Shown here: piece by piece, positions 12,227 to 23,800 of the stretch | Layout: each line of letters starts with the position of its first letter | How positions within the stretch are numbered: the stretch's first letter is position 1 | Origin: Nymphaea colorata | Taxonomy: Eukaryota > Streptophyta > Magnoliopsida > Nymphaeales > Nymphaeaceae | Reading direction: 5' to 3' | NCBI RefSeq assembly: GCF_008831285.2 | Contig: NC_045138.2 | Span: 38,493,115 to 38,557,114 of the forward strand | Length of the DNA stretch: 64,000 bases | Position numbers and translations under genes: made by a program | Notes under the pieces: model-generated | Database searches by the model: none | Seen by the model: only the letters and a program-made list of their open reading frames with translations | Told to the model about the DNA's origin: nothing

Positions 12227-15200
12227 CTACTGAATACATGTGGTTGGACTGCTCCTCTCTTCCTCGGAATTACTCTCTCGAGGCCCGAGCTGTTGCAACT
12301 GATGGACTACAAAAGACATTCTAGGTCGCACTGATGGCACATGCTGTGTGCAAGCATAGACCAGGTCCACCACCTTTTGGATGACTCCTACTTCTGGGAT
12401 GTCGGCAATTACAGGGTCCAGAAGCTCTACGTACCTGTGAGATTGAACCAGGGGCGTAGCCCATTCAAATATACTTTGCCACCCAACAGAATCAACAGCC
12501 TGTGCCGGCCTTCTCCCACTCACGATCTCAAGAAGCAACACCCCAAAACTGTAAACATCACTCTTTGTGGTGAGCTCATTCCTGTAAACAAATTCTGGAG
12601 CCAGGTAACCATGGCTACAAGCCATTACTGTCCGCTCATGCATCACTTCCCATGGCACAAACTTTGATAAACCCACACCCATTAGATGAGCTCCAAATTC
12701 TTCATCAAGGAGAACATTACTGGCTCTGATATCTCGGTGTACCACATGTGGCTTGACCTTGTCATGCAGGAAACTGTTTTCCAACAGGCTCAAAACTCAG
12801 ATATGACAATGAAAAGCTGAGTGGAAGCCCACAGGAGTATTATGCAATAACAACGAAATGGTAAATGGTAATATTTTCAGGAGTTATATACATACTGCTT
12901 CCCTACACAATTCTGCTAAAAAATCTCAAGTTAACAAATTTGACAACCCAAACTGGCATGACTTCAAGTATGACAATTTCTGCTAAAAAATCTCAAGATG
13001 CTGCTTTCACAGTTTCCTTATTTTCTTTCTTGTTTTATGCAAGCATGAAAGTAAGGGCATAGTTCTATCAAATATTTCAAATCACGTTGTTTAGGCCAAT
13101 GCTTATATTCTCACCAGCTTATACATATATTTTTCAGGTTATGACAATATTAATTAACGTAAATATGGCATGCAAATTCCTGCCCATTTGATTTCAAAAT
13201 AAAAATGCAACCGACATTCAGAATTCAGAAATCAAAGAAATAATTGAGTTTGGTTCCTATTGTTCTAGACAAACCAGCCAGAATTTGGACAGACCATGTC
13301 CTACCATTTTAAATCCACCAGCCTAATGACACACATGAGAAGCAAAATAACAAGACTTTGAAACACAGTTTAAAGATAAAATGAATGTTTCAGAAAAAAA
13401 TGTAATGCTTTATATGGGTACTTACGCAATTCCCTGTGCAAGAGTTACCACAATCTTCATCCTTGTCCTCCAATCCAAGCTCCTTCCACCTCTCGGTATA
13501 TGATACAACCATCTATCTAAGGGGCCATTCGCCACAAATTCATACACAATAAACCTGTCACCATGGTCATAGCAACATCCTTTCACAGTCACTAGATTTG
13601 GATGATGAAGCCTTGAAATCCTCCGTACTTCTGAATAAAACTCTTTTTTCCGTTGAAAACTGGACCTCTTCAACCTTTTTACTGCCACCCTGGATCCATC
13701 AGGTAGTAGCCCACTGAAAGTACCACCAGTTTTTGCATCACCAAGAAGCTTATTGCCTTCACTGAAATTCTTCGTGATACGTCTCAGCTCATCGCTTGTG
13801 AATACTTTCCAAGATGGAGGAACTAAGGCAGCAGCTGATGGGCTAGATACCCTGTGTGATCTCCTCCTCTTTTTGCTCCTCCTATAAGCCAGGAGCCAAA
13901 TCACTATAGCCGACATGGTTAAGAGTATTAATCCACTCACAGCTGCAAGGATTATAAAATACTCTTGGTGGCATCTCTTATGGTAACAGTTATCATCTGG
14001 AACATCAAAAGTATGTACTCAGAAATTAGCTCAATTTTATAGATAAGAAAAGAAAAGAAAAGAAAAGAAAGGACACTTGAAATGAGATTGATCTACCTAA
14101 ACAAAACTAGATCAGCGGTAAAAAAATGAAATACAAGTTAATATATGATTTATTGCATGAATGCATATGAATATAGTAATGAAAGTACCTATATTACGCA
14201 TGCATATGAATTCATGAGAGTTGTTGCAGCTTTGACCAACAAGAGCAACATGTCCACTAATAACCAGTGTACATGACTCGCTTGAATTGGCAACTGGACA
14301 AGCTTGTTTTGAGCAGTCCATGGAAAATGGTTTCCCAGGGAAAACTGATTCATTCCATTGTGATGTATTATCACTCCATTTCCAACTAAAACCTGCAGAG
14401 GAGTTGAAACGCCTCCCTCCAACCCAGCAGCCATTAGTTGTATCCATGCAACGTTTTTGGATGAACTCTAACTCTTGGGCTGATGTTAGTGCAGCCAAAT
14501 GACCATGATATCCTGAGCAGAAGGCCTCCGACTCATCCCAAGAATAAGATTTTGCAAAAAAACCAAAGCACTTATCTTTACTTGGCCCAATTTCCCAATC
14601 TGCAGGGCATAATCCTGTCCAAAAAGGAAACATTTTAGCTCTTCAATACATTGACATACCTTTTAGAAAAGAGACAAAGATGAACTAGCATAATTGCAGA
14701 ATATAGTTGACTAAGTCATACAGTAACTACAACAGATCCAAAGCTTATGCATACACTTTGTGCACGCAGCTACATCATCAATGTCATAAAGCCACTGATT
14801 GAAAAAGGATATATTGGAAGATCCTTTTTCAAAATGTCATTTTTCATGAGAAATCATGAAAAATTTAACAAATTCAAAAAACAGAAAGAATAAAAAAATA
14901 AATCTATGAAAAACTAGGTTTTTGGGTATTTTTCTTGCAAAAATATGAAAAAACCATAAACAGACTTTAAAGTTTAAAATCTAATAAATGCAATAAATCA
15001 GAACACATCCAATACAAGAGAAAAATCATGTTTCACAAAACTTACAAAAGCATGATGATGTAGTTGTGACAATCTCAAGATAATACCAGGATATTATACT
15101 TTGAGAATATCATGATCGTCGCTGATACTGTTTTTTGGCTCTAAAATGCTGATACTATTGGGATAATCTAACATGTTGGAAATATTGGTGAGGCAAAATA

Positions 15201-16500
15201 GGGTATCCCCCATGAGGCATCTTTCCATACCCAGACATCTAAGAAGCGATCATAATGCTGACAAATGGTTTTTTGCATGCCTTTACTAGAAAGTTTCACA
15301 TTTTCACTCTTGACCTCTTAGTGCTAGAAATGCTTACGATGTGAATATTCTTTATATAGAATTAAACTAGGCAAGAATGGACATGATTAAGGTCAACGAT
15401 GGTTCAAATTTTTCTGCAGCAATGCAGCTGTTCTAGTGTTTAAGCAGTACATACAGGCCTTTAGCACAGGAATAGGGTGATCAAGCCCTAGAGCTGAGCC
15501 ATATCCGGGTGCTAAGCCTCCTTGAGCTTTCATGTGCCTGCGGTTTGTTTGTGCAATATGAAATATTAATTGTTTACGTTCCCAATTGAGCACAAAATCT
15601 CATATCTAACATATTCTTTTACCATGTAGGGCTACATATGCTGCAACTTGCGACGAACATTGAGATAAAAAAAACCATTGCAAGCATTTCAATTTAAGCA
15701 ACCATTACGAAATCCATGGTCATAAATCAAACAATGAGTCAAATACTAGAGTATCACCGGTTTTATATCTTAGAATGACCTTACTTCACGGTCCACCCCT
15801 GACAATACTCAAAGTTTAGATGAACACCCAGTGGAATCCTTTCTCCAAAAGCCATTATTTAACCTGTTTGGGTGGAGATAACGACGAGGAATGCTACGCT
15901 ATGGAAGAAACATGCTCAACAGGCAGAAATCAACAGTTCACTAACACCCAAATTAGAAGCAATCAGTACGAATAACAGTTCCCCCTTCAGCACTTACAGC
16001 ATCTAGTTCTTCAAAACAAGAAACACCCAAAACTTCAAGAACTAAACCTTCGCTTTTGAGAGAAAGAAGGAGGAGGAGGAGGAAGCATGAAAAATCAGGC
16101 GCAGCAAGGAAGCCAAAGACACAAAACGGAGTGAATGCTCCATTCCGCATGGGAAATCGCTGACTCCCCATCTTGAAGAGGGAGCATTTCCATTAGCCGC
16201 GATAATCAGAAAATGCAGTTGTAAGACTCGACTCACCAGAAACCGTAAGTAAAATTCATCTTTCTCCCGACGACCGCTTCAATTTTTAAAGTCTCTTAGC
16301 TCAAATAGTGGAAAGAGGGTCCAGCTAGCCCAGCAAAATCGTACCCAAGGAGATTAAAAGAAATCTCTCCCTATTTCTCCCCAAAACCTTAAACCCTAGA
16401 GCCGAAGCACAAGAATCTAAACCCATTTGGAATACGAGCTTCCGAAGAGAATCACAGTGAAAAATGACGATCGACGAGAACAAACAGGGAAAAAAAAAAA

Positions 16501-16549
<49 letters not shown>

Positions 16550-16714
16550 GACAGACGGTGCCGCTTTACCTCCCTGGGCGCTTGAAGGGGTGGCAAAAAG
16601 GCAAAAAGTGAGCAGCAAAAAAAGGAGATCAAGCAAAACGGCAGGTGACGGTGGCAGCAGCCCAAGCCATTTCCTTCTTCTCTTGGATGGCTTCTTCTCC
16701 TCCGTCGCCTTCAT
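12227..16714 (-). CDS. C-type lectin receptor-like protein kinase, 4 exons, about 562 aa
   Basis: A single-pass membrane receptor-like kinase of the type of Arabidopsis At1g52310. Exons are 16714-16570, 14614-14189, 13996-13426 and 12773-12227; phases agree (145+426+571+547 = 1689 nt). Exon 1 encodes a basic n-region and a signal peptide (LLDLLFLLLTFCLFATPSSAQG). Exon 2 is the C-type lectin domain (CPADWEIGPSKDKC, CWVGGRRFNSSAGFSWKW, several Cys), without a visible EPN/QPD calcium motif. Exon 3 has the transmembrane helix (FIILAAVSGLILLTMSAIVI), a basic stop-transfer and the kinase N-lobe with VAVK and the helix-C Glu. Exon 4 has HRDIRASN, GVG in place of DFG, APE and the C-lobe. The glycine loop is degenerate, so it may be a pseudokinase. 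An alternative exon 1 at 16171-16048 is also phase-compatible (555 aa) but has a weaker donor and a less typical signal peptide. Confidence 0.92.
14045..14070. repeat. (AAAAG)n short tandem repeat
   Basis: About five AAAAG units lie in the short intron between the lectin exon and the transmembrane/kinase exon of the lectin kinase gene. Confidence 0.9.
16505..16548. repeat. (GA)n microsatellite near the first intron donor
   Basis: About 22 GA units on the plus strand, (CT)n on the sense strand of the lectin kinase gene. It starts about 20 nt inside intron 1 if the 16714 start is right, or lies in the leader if the 16171 start is used. Confidence 0.9.
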
Positions 16715-19139
16715 GACTGAACCTTATTAATCCTGGATCACTGTCGACTGGTTCTTCAGCTTCGCGGTGAAGCAGATGGAAGACAACATTCGTGCATAGA
16801 GAGAGGGAGAGAGGCAGAGAGAGGACCAGTAGCATTAAACGCCCCCCACCATCCTCACAAGGACACGGACACCCACTTTCCTCGCGCACATGCTCAATCT
16901 CGTGGACTTTGTCCGCCATTAATGGATTTTTTTTTTTGAGAAATTTACGAATAACTGCTCAATGTTTGATGCACCATATTTGAAAACTACAAACAGTTAT
17001 CACTTTTTATGTATGAAAATTGTTAAAAAATATTTTAGAATACTTAACCTTTCACCAAAAAAAAAATCTTTCTCATACCCTTCAATTTTCTCTTTATACC
17101 GAAACCAAAAAGAAATGTAAAATCTAAAAAATATATATTAAAAAGAAAATATTTTTTAAACATATTGTTAATGTCTTTATGACAAAGCATGTGTTTTAAA
17201 GTTATTGTATAAACATAAAAAGTTACTTATCATATATTTATTTGTAAATACTTCAACAGTTGAGCGACTATTTGTGACTTTTTAGTTCATTCGTTTTTCT
17301 TTATTTTTGTACAATTTGCGTCCCAACTTTTACTGTTTTTAAGAAAAAGAGTGTCTAGATTTTACATCTTAAGAGAAACAAAAAAAACGCGACTACTTGT
17401 CTCGCATCATTAAAAATGCAAGGTGTGCATGTAATTCTGCTCTTCTCCGATATGTCAAACTGCTATTTTGTACGTTGATTGACTTAAATTGAAGTCGTTG
17501 GATTATGTTTCCTCACAATGCAAGCTCATTCAAACATGGAATGCTTCTTCAGCAAAGAACATTATTAACATGATTTGAAGTATAAAAATATGTATGATCG
17601 CAAAGAAAATTCCAAAGGGGCGTTGGATGACACTCTTATGTATTTGTAAATATTTGGTTATATGAAAATCAAGTTCTTAATATATGTTTAAATAGTTTAA
17701 TTGTTTGGGTGACACAATCAAAACATGATTTTTCATGAATAATTTAAGGGAAGTTAGGTTCCATTTTATTTTTACGAAACCAGGTTTTGTCAAAACTATG
17801 TTTTCTTAAACAGATGGCACCCAAACACTCTAAAAATCTAATGTTTTGCTTTAAAAAAAAATATTCAATTAACAAATTAGATCTTATTCATATTTAAGAA
17901 ATGACATCCGATCAGATTTAAAATCAGTACACTAGAAACACCTTTTCTCCATTCCTTTTTTTCACTCTCGCTCTAAGCTGACCACTAAACGCTCGAGTCT
18001 TTTCCTTTCCTTTCATTGTTCAGTGCCTCTCCCCTCTTCTTCTTGCTTTACCATCCTTGTTCACATCTCTTTCTATTGCAGTAACACCATTTGGAGGCTG
18101 CGTTCCAACCCCCTTCAAAAGGTTTATGTGTCTTCCAAAGGTATGTTTCTCCATCTCTACAACCTGATAAAATGAATTTTGTTTCAAATTTGGATTTAGA
18201 TTTAAATGTAAATTTAATTATTGGATTTGGATTGGATATAGATTGTGAAAATACATTTCAGATCCAGATTTAGCTACGACTTTTCTTTTTCTTTTGTATT
18301 TGAATCTGAATTTAAAAATTAACACCCAACAAATGGATATGGTTAATGATATATTTGATTCGGATATAATCTATTGGCATTCTTTAATTACAAAAAAGAA
18401 AAATAAGATTACTTATCAAGCCAGTATAGCCTTATTTTCTCTTTTGTCATGAATTAAAAAATAGTTTAAAGAATTTTTAATTGATTTAACCACCAACGCC
18501 ACGCCGTATGATGGGGAACGGATGATAACATGGTTTGGAACCAAACATATAACCATTAGTCTAAAATGGACATACTTTTTCCCTTTTTTACATAAAGCAA
18601 CCTACTTTCACCCATTATTCAAATCAGCCATAAAATCATTTGCTGATTTTAGTCAATCTGTTGACCAGAAAAGGGGAAATTTCCATTCGGATATTGTTCA
18701 CCTTTTGCGTGTAGTTTGCAAAAAGGCATAAGTGACTGCAATTTTTTTTATGGGAACTGCATTTCCATAAACTGTCAAATAAGATTCTCAAGTATACTTT
18801 CGGTAACGAAACAAAGCACACCAGCTAAAATATTAATGAAAATGTAAATTAGTCATAAAGGTTGTGACGGTGTAAAATTTGCAGTTAGTGATTTTCATTT
18901 CTAACAAAGTTTAACTTCAAGCACATGATATTAATAGCTTTCATAAAGGAAAAAGATCCTTATTAACAAATTGCGAAAAGGTTACCTATTTTAAAATTTT
19001 TTACTCCAAAAGAATGGCAATTTATTTTCCCACAGAAATGAAAAAATGGCTGGTTGAATCTTTGAAAAGTAACCATATGTTTTTAGGTATATCCACGGCA
19101 ATTTGGGATATCTCAAAACAAAGCCAAGTATTAAATGGG

Positions 19140-19505
19140 ATATCTCCAAAGGTTGTGATAATGTAGAAATTGACACTTTTTTATTGACACTTACTTTTTC
19201 ATACGTTAAAATTATGTAACAAATTCCTTCAGTGTGAAAGATTGAATGCTTTCAAATGGATGGCCTAAGGAATTTTATATATATATATATATGTGAGTGA
19301 ACGATGACTTTGGTTATCTGCAGTCACTCAGCTATCTCCAAGGATTGTGATAATGTAGAAATTGACACTTTACCACTTTTCTATACATTCAAATTATGTA
19401 ACAAATTCGTTGGTACGAGAGATTGAATGCTTCCAAATGGCAAGAGGAATTATATATATGTGAGTGAACAATGACTCTGGTTATTTGAAGTCACTCAGCT
19501 ATCTG
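19140..19505. repeat. Imperfect tandem duplication, period about 193 bp
   Basis: The block starting TATCTCCAAAGGTTGTGATA at 19140 recurs as TATCTCCAAGGATTGTGATA at 19333. Both copies then share the same series of landmarks: GTAGAAATTGACAC, AAATTATGTAACAAATTC, GATTGAATGCTT, GTGAGTGAAC and GTCACTCAGCTATCT. No coding potential is seen. Confidence 0.85.
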
Positions 19506-19527
19506 ATTAAGCCGTCCATCTAAAGTA

Positions 19528-19685
19528 AATGGGTGATTGAGAGAAAAACAAGAAGAAAAATGTGTAAACTAATATTAGATAACAAAATTTCCATCACTTT
19601 TTTCTCTTTATTTTTCTTTTAACCATCCACCATGATGGATTCTATAATGCATATTAAATGGTTAGGTGACTATAAAAAGCTGAAG

Positions 19686-19735
<50 letters not shown>

Positions 19736-19920
19736 AATGGTAGCTACCATTCAAAGAGTTACAAACCATTTAATTAGGATAGTTCCAGATGGATGGTTGA
19801 AAGAATGTGATAAAAATACCTATTACTTTTTTCTTAATGTTTTTTTAAACCATCTATTATATTAAATCGAATGGTCATGATTAGATGGCTCGATAACTCT
19901 AAAAAGTCAAAGTCACCATT
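19528..19920. repeat. Two copies of a dispersed MITE-like repeat
   Basis: Two blocks (about 19528-19680 and 19780-19920) share the pattern of a GATGG/GATTGA-type start, AGAAAAA, an AAAAT.CC.AT.AC stretch, TTTTTTCT, TTTTAACCATC and a run about AAATGG. A third related block lies at about 62275-62390. Short complementary ends (ATGGTT and AACCAT) suggest a degraded MITE. The TA microsatellite at 19687-19733 separates the two copies. Confidence 0.55.
19687..19733. repeat. (TA)n microsatellite
   Basis: About 23 TA units between two copies of the MITE-like repeat. Confidence 0.95.
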
Positions 19921-21663
19921 CAATAATATACATATATAGTCAGACCTTAAAATATAAATCGTGCACTAATTAGTAATCTTTATGTTCTTAAAAGATGTAA
20001 TGTAGGAGGATCTGTTCTTTAAGTTCTGGGATCTTATTCAAATCTAATGACCTTCAAGAAATTCAACTCTATGTAAACACATGCTGCCATCCCAAAAAAG
20101 TGGGTGTTTCATATTCAAACGCATTAAAATTAAAAGAAAGTGAATCGGATCTGGGAGCAGGCCCCTGTGCCATCCATTTCAGTTCGTCAGCACCTGCCAT
20201 TAGATCCCCAAATCTTAAATACACGGCCATTTAACGCCGCCCAAGAAGCATGTCTGAATCCCTTCTCAAGGAGACATTCTGTTTGCTGTATGTCAATGAG
20301 TTTTTCAGAAGAAACTTCTCAATAGGAAGGATTCGACAGTACTCCTCTTCCTGGTCCATCGACAGTGAATAGAAAAGATATTTCATTTTGTTTCTGCAAC
20401 ATTGAAGGGGATGCATGAAATCTGCTTTCTGGTAGCTTAAATACTCCTAAAAAACACCAGAATAAATGGTCCGGTGCAAAATGATACACCACCATAAATA
20501 GAATTGATCAAGGGACAACTGTTTGTTCTAGTTGTTTTGGAGCAGGTGGATTCTCGAAGAATCTTTCCATGGTCGAGCATCAACAGGAAGAGATGACATT
20601 AAAGCCTGAATCGTTACATTATGAGGACGAAGAACAAGATTAGAAGGTTCACGGTCTTTACGAAAATGAGAACCAAAAGTTCATCAAGAATGAAAAAGAA
20701 GTAAAAAACAACAGAGAATCGCTATTCTCTGCAAATCTCGATTCATTGCACTCATTCAGCAAGAGACAGGATAGCCTCCATCATGAGTTTGATTTTTCCA
20801 TTCTCTCTCTTTTCTCTGCGAGTGCATGCACACGTTTAACTGTTCAAAAACTCGGATCATTCGTTCTGGAAAAGGTGCTTCACCGCAGAAAAGGTTTCTA
20901 GAGACACAAAGCAATTTCCTACGCCGTCTTTTTTTCCTCATAAAGCAGCCAGCGTCTCTGCCCGGCCGTTTACTTCATTAACCGATGCTTCTTCTTTCAA
21001 CGATAACTGCTGTCGTGAAAACAGTAACTGCTTCAGCTATAAATGCAACGCAACCACACTTGCCTCCCGTTTCCACCAAATTTCCGACGAGATACGCTCG
21101 CATTTCCGTCGTGATCGAGACTGAAGACAAGAAGTTGGGAGGATACAAGACATGTAACCAGAATCCTTTTTAAATTTGTCAAACCAGAAAAGAAGGGTGA
21201 AGAAGATGACATGACAATTGACAACAGATAATAATACCAATCTATACGTCTCCACTGATCATGACTACTAGAGAGAGAGAAAGAGAGAGAGAGGAGTGTG
21301 AAAGGGAAGGCTTAGAGGTGACATGACAAAAAGCCAAAAAAAGAAGGTCCAGACGTGAAAGGACAGAAAAAACAATATTAAAAACAGAAAGTTAGAGAGA
21401 TATTTCAGTACATTGATTTAGTCAGATCTCTGCAAGAGAGAGAAAGAGAGACATTCTCAAAGTTTCACGAGGCAAACCATACAGCATACAAAATTACAGG
21501 TAGACGTACATACCAACACAGAGATCGACGGCGACCTTGATCTCCTTCAAACACCTAAGCCAACCGAAAATAGCTAAAACGTATATATACCAAGCAGAAA
21601 ATGATAGAACCCGGACTACTTCAACAACTATATGATCTGAAAATTCGGTGCCATTCTTTCTTA

Positions 21664-21905
21664 CATATGATTTCATTTATCTTAACTATTTATTTACCTT
21701 AAAATCTTGGCTTCCAATATTGCAAGAATACCAAATGGATATTGAGATAGAAATCTAAAAAACTGGCTATACACCATCATATGATTTCATTTATCTTAAC
21801 CATTTATTTACATTAAAATCTTTCGCATCCAATATTGCAAGGATACAAATGGATATTTGAGATAGATCTAAATCTAAAAAACTTGCTATACGCCATCGTA
21901 TGCAC
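21664..21905. repeat. Tandem duplication, period 114 bp
   Basis: The sequence starting CATATGATTTCATTTATCTT occurs at 21664 and at 21778. The copies stay alignable through TTAAAATCTT, CCAATATTGCAAG, AAATGGATAT and CTATAC.CCATC. The sequence is non-coding and lies downstream of the NAC gene. Confidence 0.9.
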
Positions 21906-22146
21906 TCTCTCTCCCCCCCTCTCTATTATCACCACACAGTACTTTGTAGTTGGGCCGTGAAATATAGAGGTGAAGTTACAGGAGAGGGGGAGAGAGACGT
22001 TAGAAGTGGTTGAGGTAGCTGGAGTGGTTGAACTACTGCGATTGCTTTTTCGCTTACATATCCCAAAGAACAAGCGTTTTAGGCCTTGGTTGACTCTCTC
22101 TCTCCCCTTCTCTCTCAGGTCTGTAATAGAAGGTATATATCTCTCT

Positions 22147-22216
22147 CATGCATTCTGTAATGGCAGTAAACATGATACTCCCATGCATTCTGTAATGGCA
22201 GTAAAAACATGTGTTG
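22147..22216. repeat. Short tandem duplication, period 35 bp
   Basis: CATGCATTCTGTAATGGCAG is present at 22147 and again at 22182, each followed by TAAA. Confidence 0.9.
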
Positions 22217-22392
22217 ACAACAAGAAAATTTAGATAATAATGATATACTCTATTAGACGACAGTCAGAGAGAAGAGATCATCACGAATTTTCGTGAAGGA
22301 GCTCACGTTGAAGAGAGAACACAGAATGCAAACTGAAGAGCTTCCAGACGTACACACATACAGCAAACAAGAACAAGAACGAGGAAGAAAAC

Positions 22393-23677
22393 TCAGTAAT
22401 TCCAGACACAGTCGAGCTCAGAGGCAGCAATGACAGGTTTCGGGCACTCCACCCTCTGCTGGTGCGATTCGGTCACCCAAGACGAAGACCCCGCCGTCGG
22501 CACCCTCAGTCCCATCTGGTTCAGGTAACCTCCGCCTTGTCCATGGTCGAGAGGCTGCCATGCGACCGTAGAGAACAAGGAAGGGAGGTGCAGGCTCTCT
22601 TGTAACGCCCGAACGTTAGGGAAGTTGGTGGCGACGTTGGTGGCTCGGGCAAGTTGGTGGTGGTGGGCGGAGATGGCTTGGTGGTAATGGAAAGGAAGAT
22701 GGTGTTCAGGGGGAAGGCTGGAGGAGGTGGTGTGGTGGTGCGGCTGGTGGATACCGGCGGAGGTGGAGAAGCAGGACACGTGATCACCAGCGGTGGTCTC
22801 CGTCGTGGTTTCGTAGGAGCAGCACTCTTTATCGTTCCCAACCGTCGCCGTGTACGGTGATCCGAGCAGCGGCGGCAAAGTGGAGGAGGACGCCATCTCC
22901 GCTTCCATGCAGGCCGAGGAGGACGAGGCGCTTCCGTTGCTCCTCTTCTTGCCGCCGGTGCTCTTCTGGAAAACACGTGATACCACCCATTCGTCCTATA
23001 TGCAGGATCACCAGGAGAAAGCAAATCAGATCAAAATCAAACAGAAACCATGGCATAAGAATAGGAACATAAGTTTGAATCTTTTGGTGGCAGAGATGGG
23101 TGGATACCTTGCTGGTTTTTGAGAGGTAGTGGTAGGAGAATTTTCCTTCAAGACGATACTCGTGCATGACCCAGTTGCTCTTCTCACCTTTTGGAGCACG
23201 ACCTCTGTAGAAAACCAAAGTCTTCTTCATGCCCACGAGATTACAAGTCTTGGAGCTATAGATCTCTCTGTCTTTACCAGTCGCCTTCCAGTAGCCGGCC
23301 TCTGTGGCGCGGTTAGTACGCAGTCCAGTGGGGTACTTCCTGTCTCGGAGGCTAAAGAAATACCATTCTCTTTCCCCCATCTTTGCCTTCTCTGCGCATA
23401 CCAACAAGCAGGACTGAGATAACCCTGAGAGATAAAGTATAGAGAGAGAAAGGGAGGGAGGGAGAGTACCTGGGAGTTCCCATGGTTCAGACTTGTTGAG
23501 ATCAACCTCAGAAATCGCTCTTGCAGAGAAGGAGCTGTCAAGGACCTTCTTCATCAGGTAGTATGTGATGAGTTCCTCATCTGTTGGATGGAAACGAAAG
23601 CCTGGGGGTAGAAGAGGTTCTCCCCCTCCTCCTCCTCCACTGTTACTGCTTTCATGGTGGTCCGAGACGATCTGCAT
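22393..23677 (-). CDS. NAC transcription factor, NAM/CUC2/NAC100-like, 364 aa
   Basis: A plant-specific DNA-binding transcription factor, expected in the nucleus. Exons are 23677-23470, 23391-23108 and 22995-22393 (208+284+603 nt). The three-exon structure with junctions after WELP and SKTSK is classical for NAC genes. The NAC domain covers about residues 23-175: [18 protein letters not shown] (A), [12 protein letters not shown] (B), [20 protein letters not shown] and [17 protein letters not shown] (C), [20 protein letters not shown] (D), [12 protein letters not shown] (E). The C-terminal activation region is Ser/His-rich and ends LDCVWNY, as in CUC2/NAC100-clade proteins. A miR164 complementary site lies in exon 3 over the HVSCFSTS segment, which fits that clade and implies post-transcriptional control. 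Which clade member it is (boundary or senescence role) cannot be settled here. Confidence 0.96.
22764..22784 (-). promoter_or_regulatory. miR164 target site in the NAC mRNA
   Basis: The sense (minus) strand reads ATCACGTGTCCTGCTTCTCC plus a final A. The plus strand here is almost identical to mature miR164 as I remember it (TGGAGAAGCAGGGCACGTGC, then A). Within the duplex the only internal departure is a G:U wobble near miRNA position 13, with mismatch only at the miRNA 3' end. The site lies in exon 3, in the usual position for miR164-regulated NAC genes. Confidence 0.93.
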
Positions 23678-23787
23678 CTCCTACAAAGACGGGTAAGAGA
23701 GGGGGGAGATTGAAGGGTTAGGGCGAGGATGGTGGTGGTGCTAGACCGCGTAGTTGATGTTGTGATGAACAGAACAGAACGGTACTA

Positions 23788-23800
23788 CGTTTATATATAT
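23788..23800 (-). promoter_or_regulatory. Candidate TATA box of the NAC gene
   Basis: On the sense strand this reads ATATATATAAACG, about 110-120 nt upstream of the NAC start codon, which would leave a leader of roughly 80-90 nt. Position and sequence are suitable, but AT-rich runs are common here. Confidence 0.4.

Larger units (their letters stand above)
16715..22392. other. Intergenic region with local duplications and MITE-like repeats
   Basis: About 5.7 kb between the 5' end of the lectin kinase gene and the 3' end of the NAC gene. It is strongly AT-rich from about 16930 to 19990. No open frame has family resemblance. It contains the tandem duplications at 19140-19505, 21664-21905 and 22147-22216, repeated MITE-like blocks at 19528-19920, and a TA run at 19687-19733. 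The segment 21900-22392 may include NAC 3' UTR. Confidence 0.6.

Noticed and set aside
22521..23024. Alternative minus-strand frame rich in Pro, Thr and Arg over NAC exon 3
   Set aside because: It is a shadow of the NAC C-terminal region, whose true frame is fixed by the splice junction to the conserved [12 protein letters not shown] segment.
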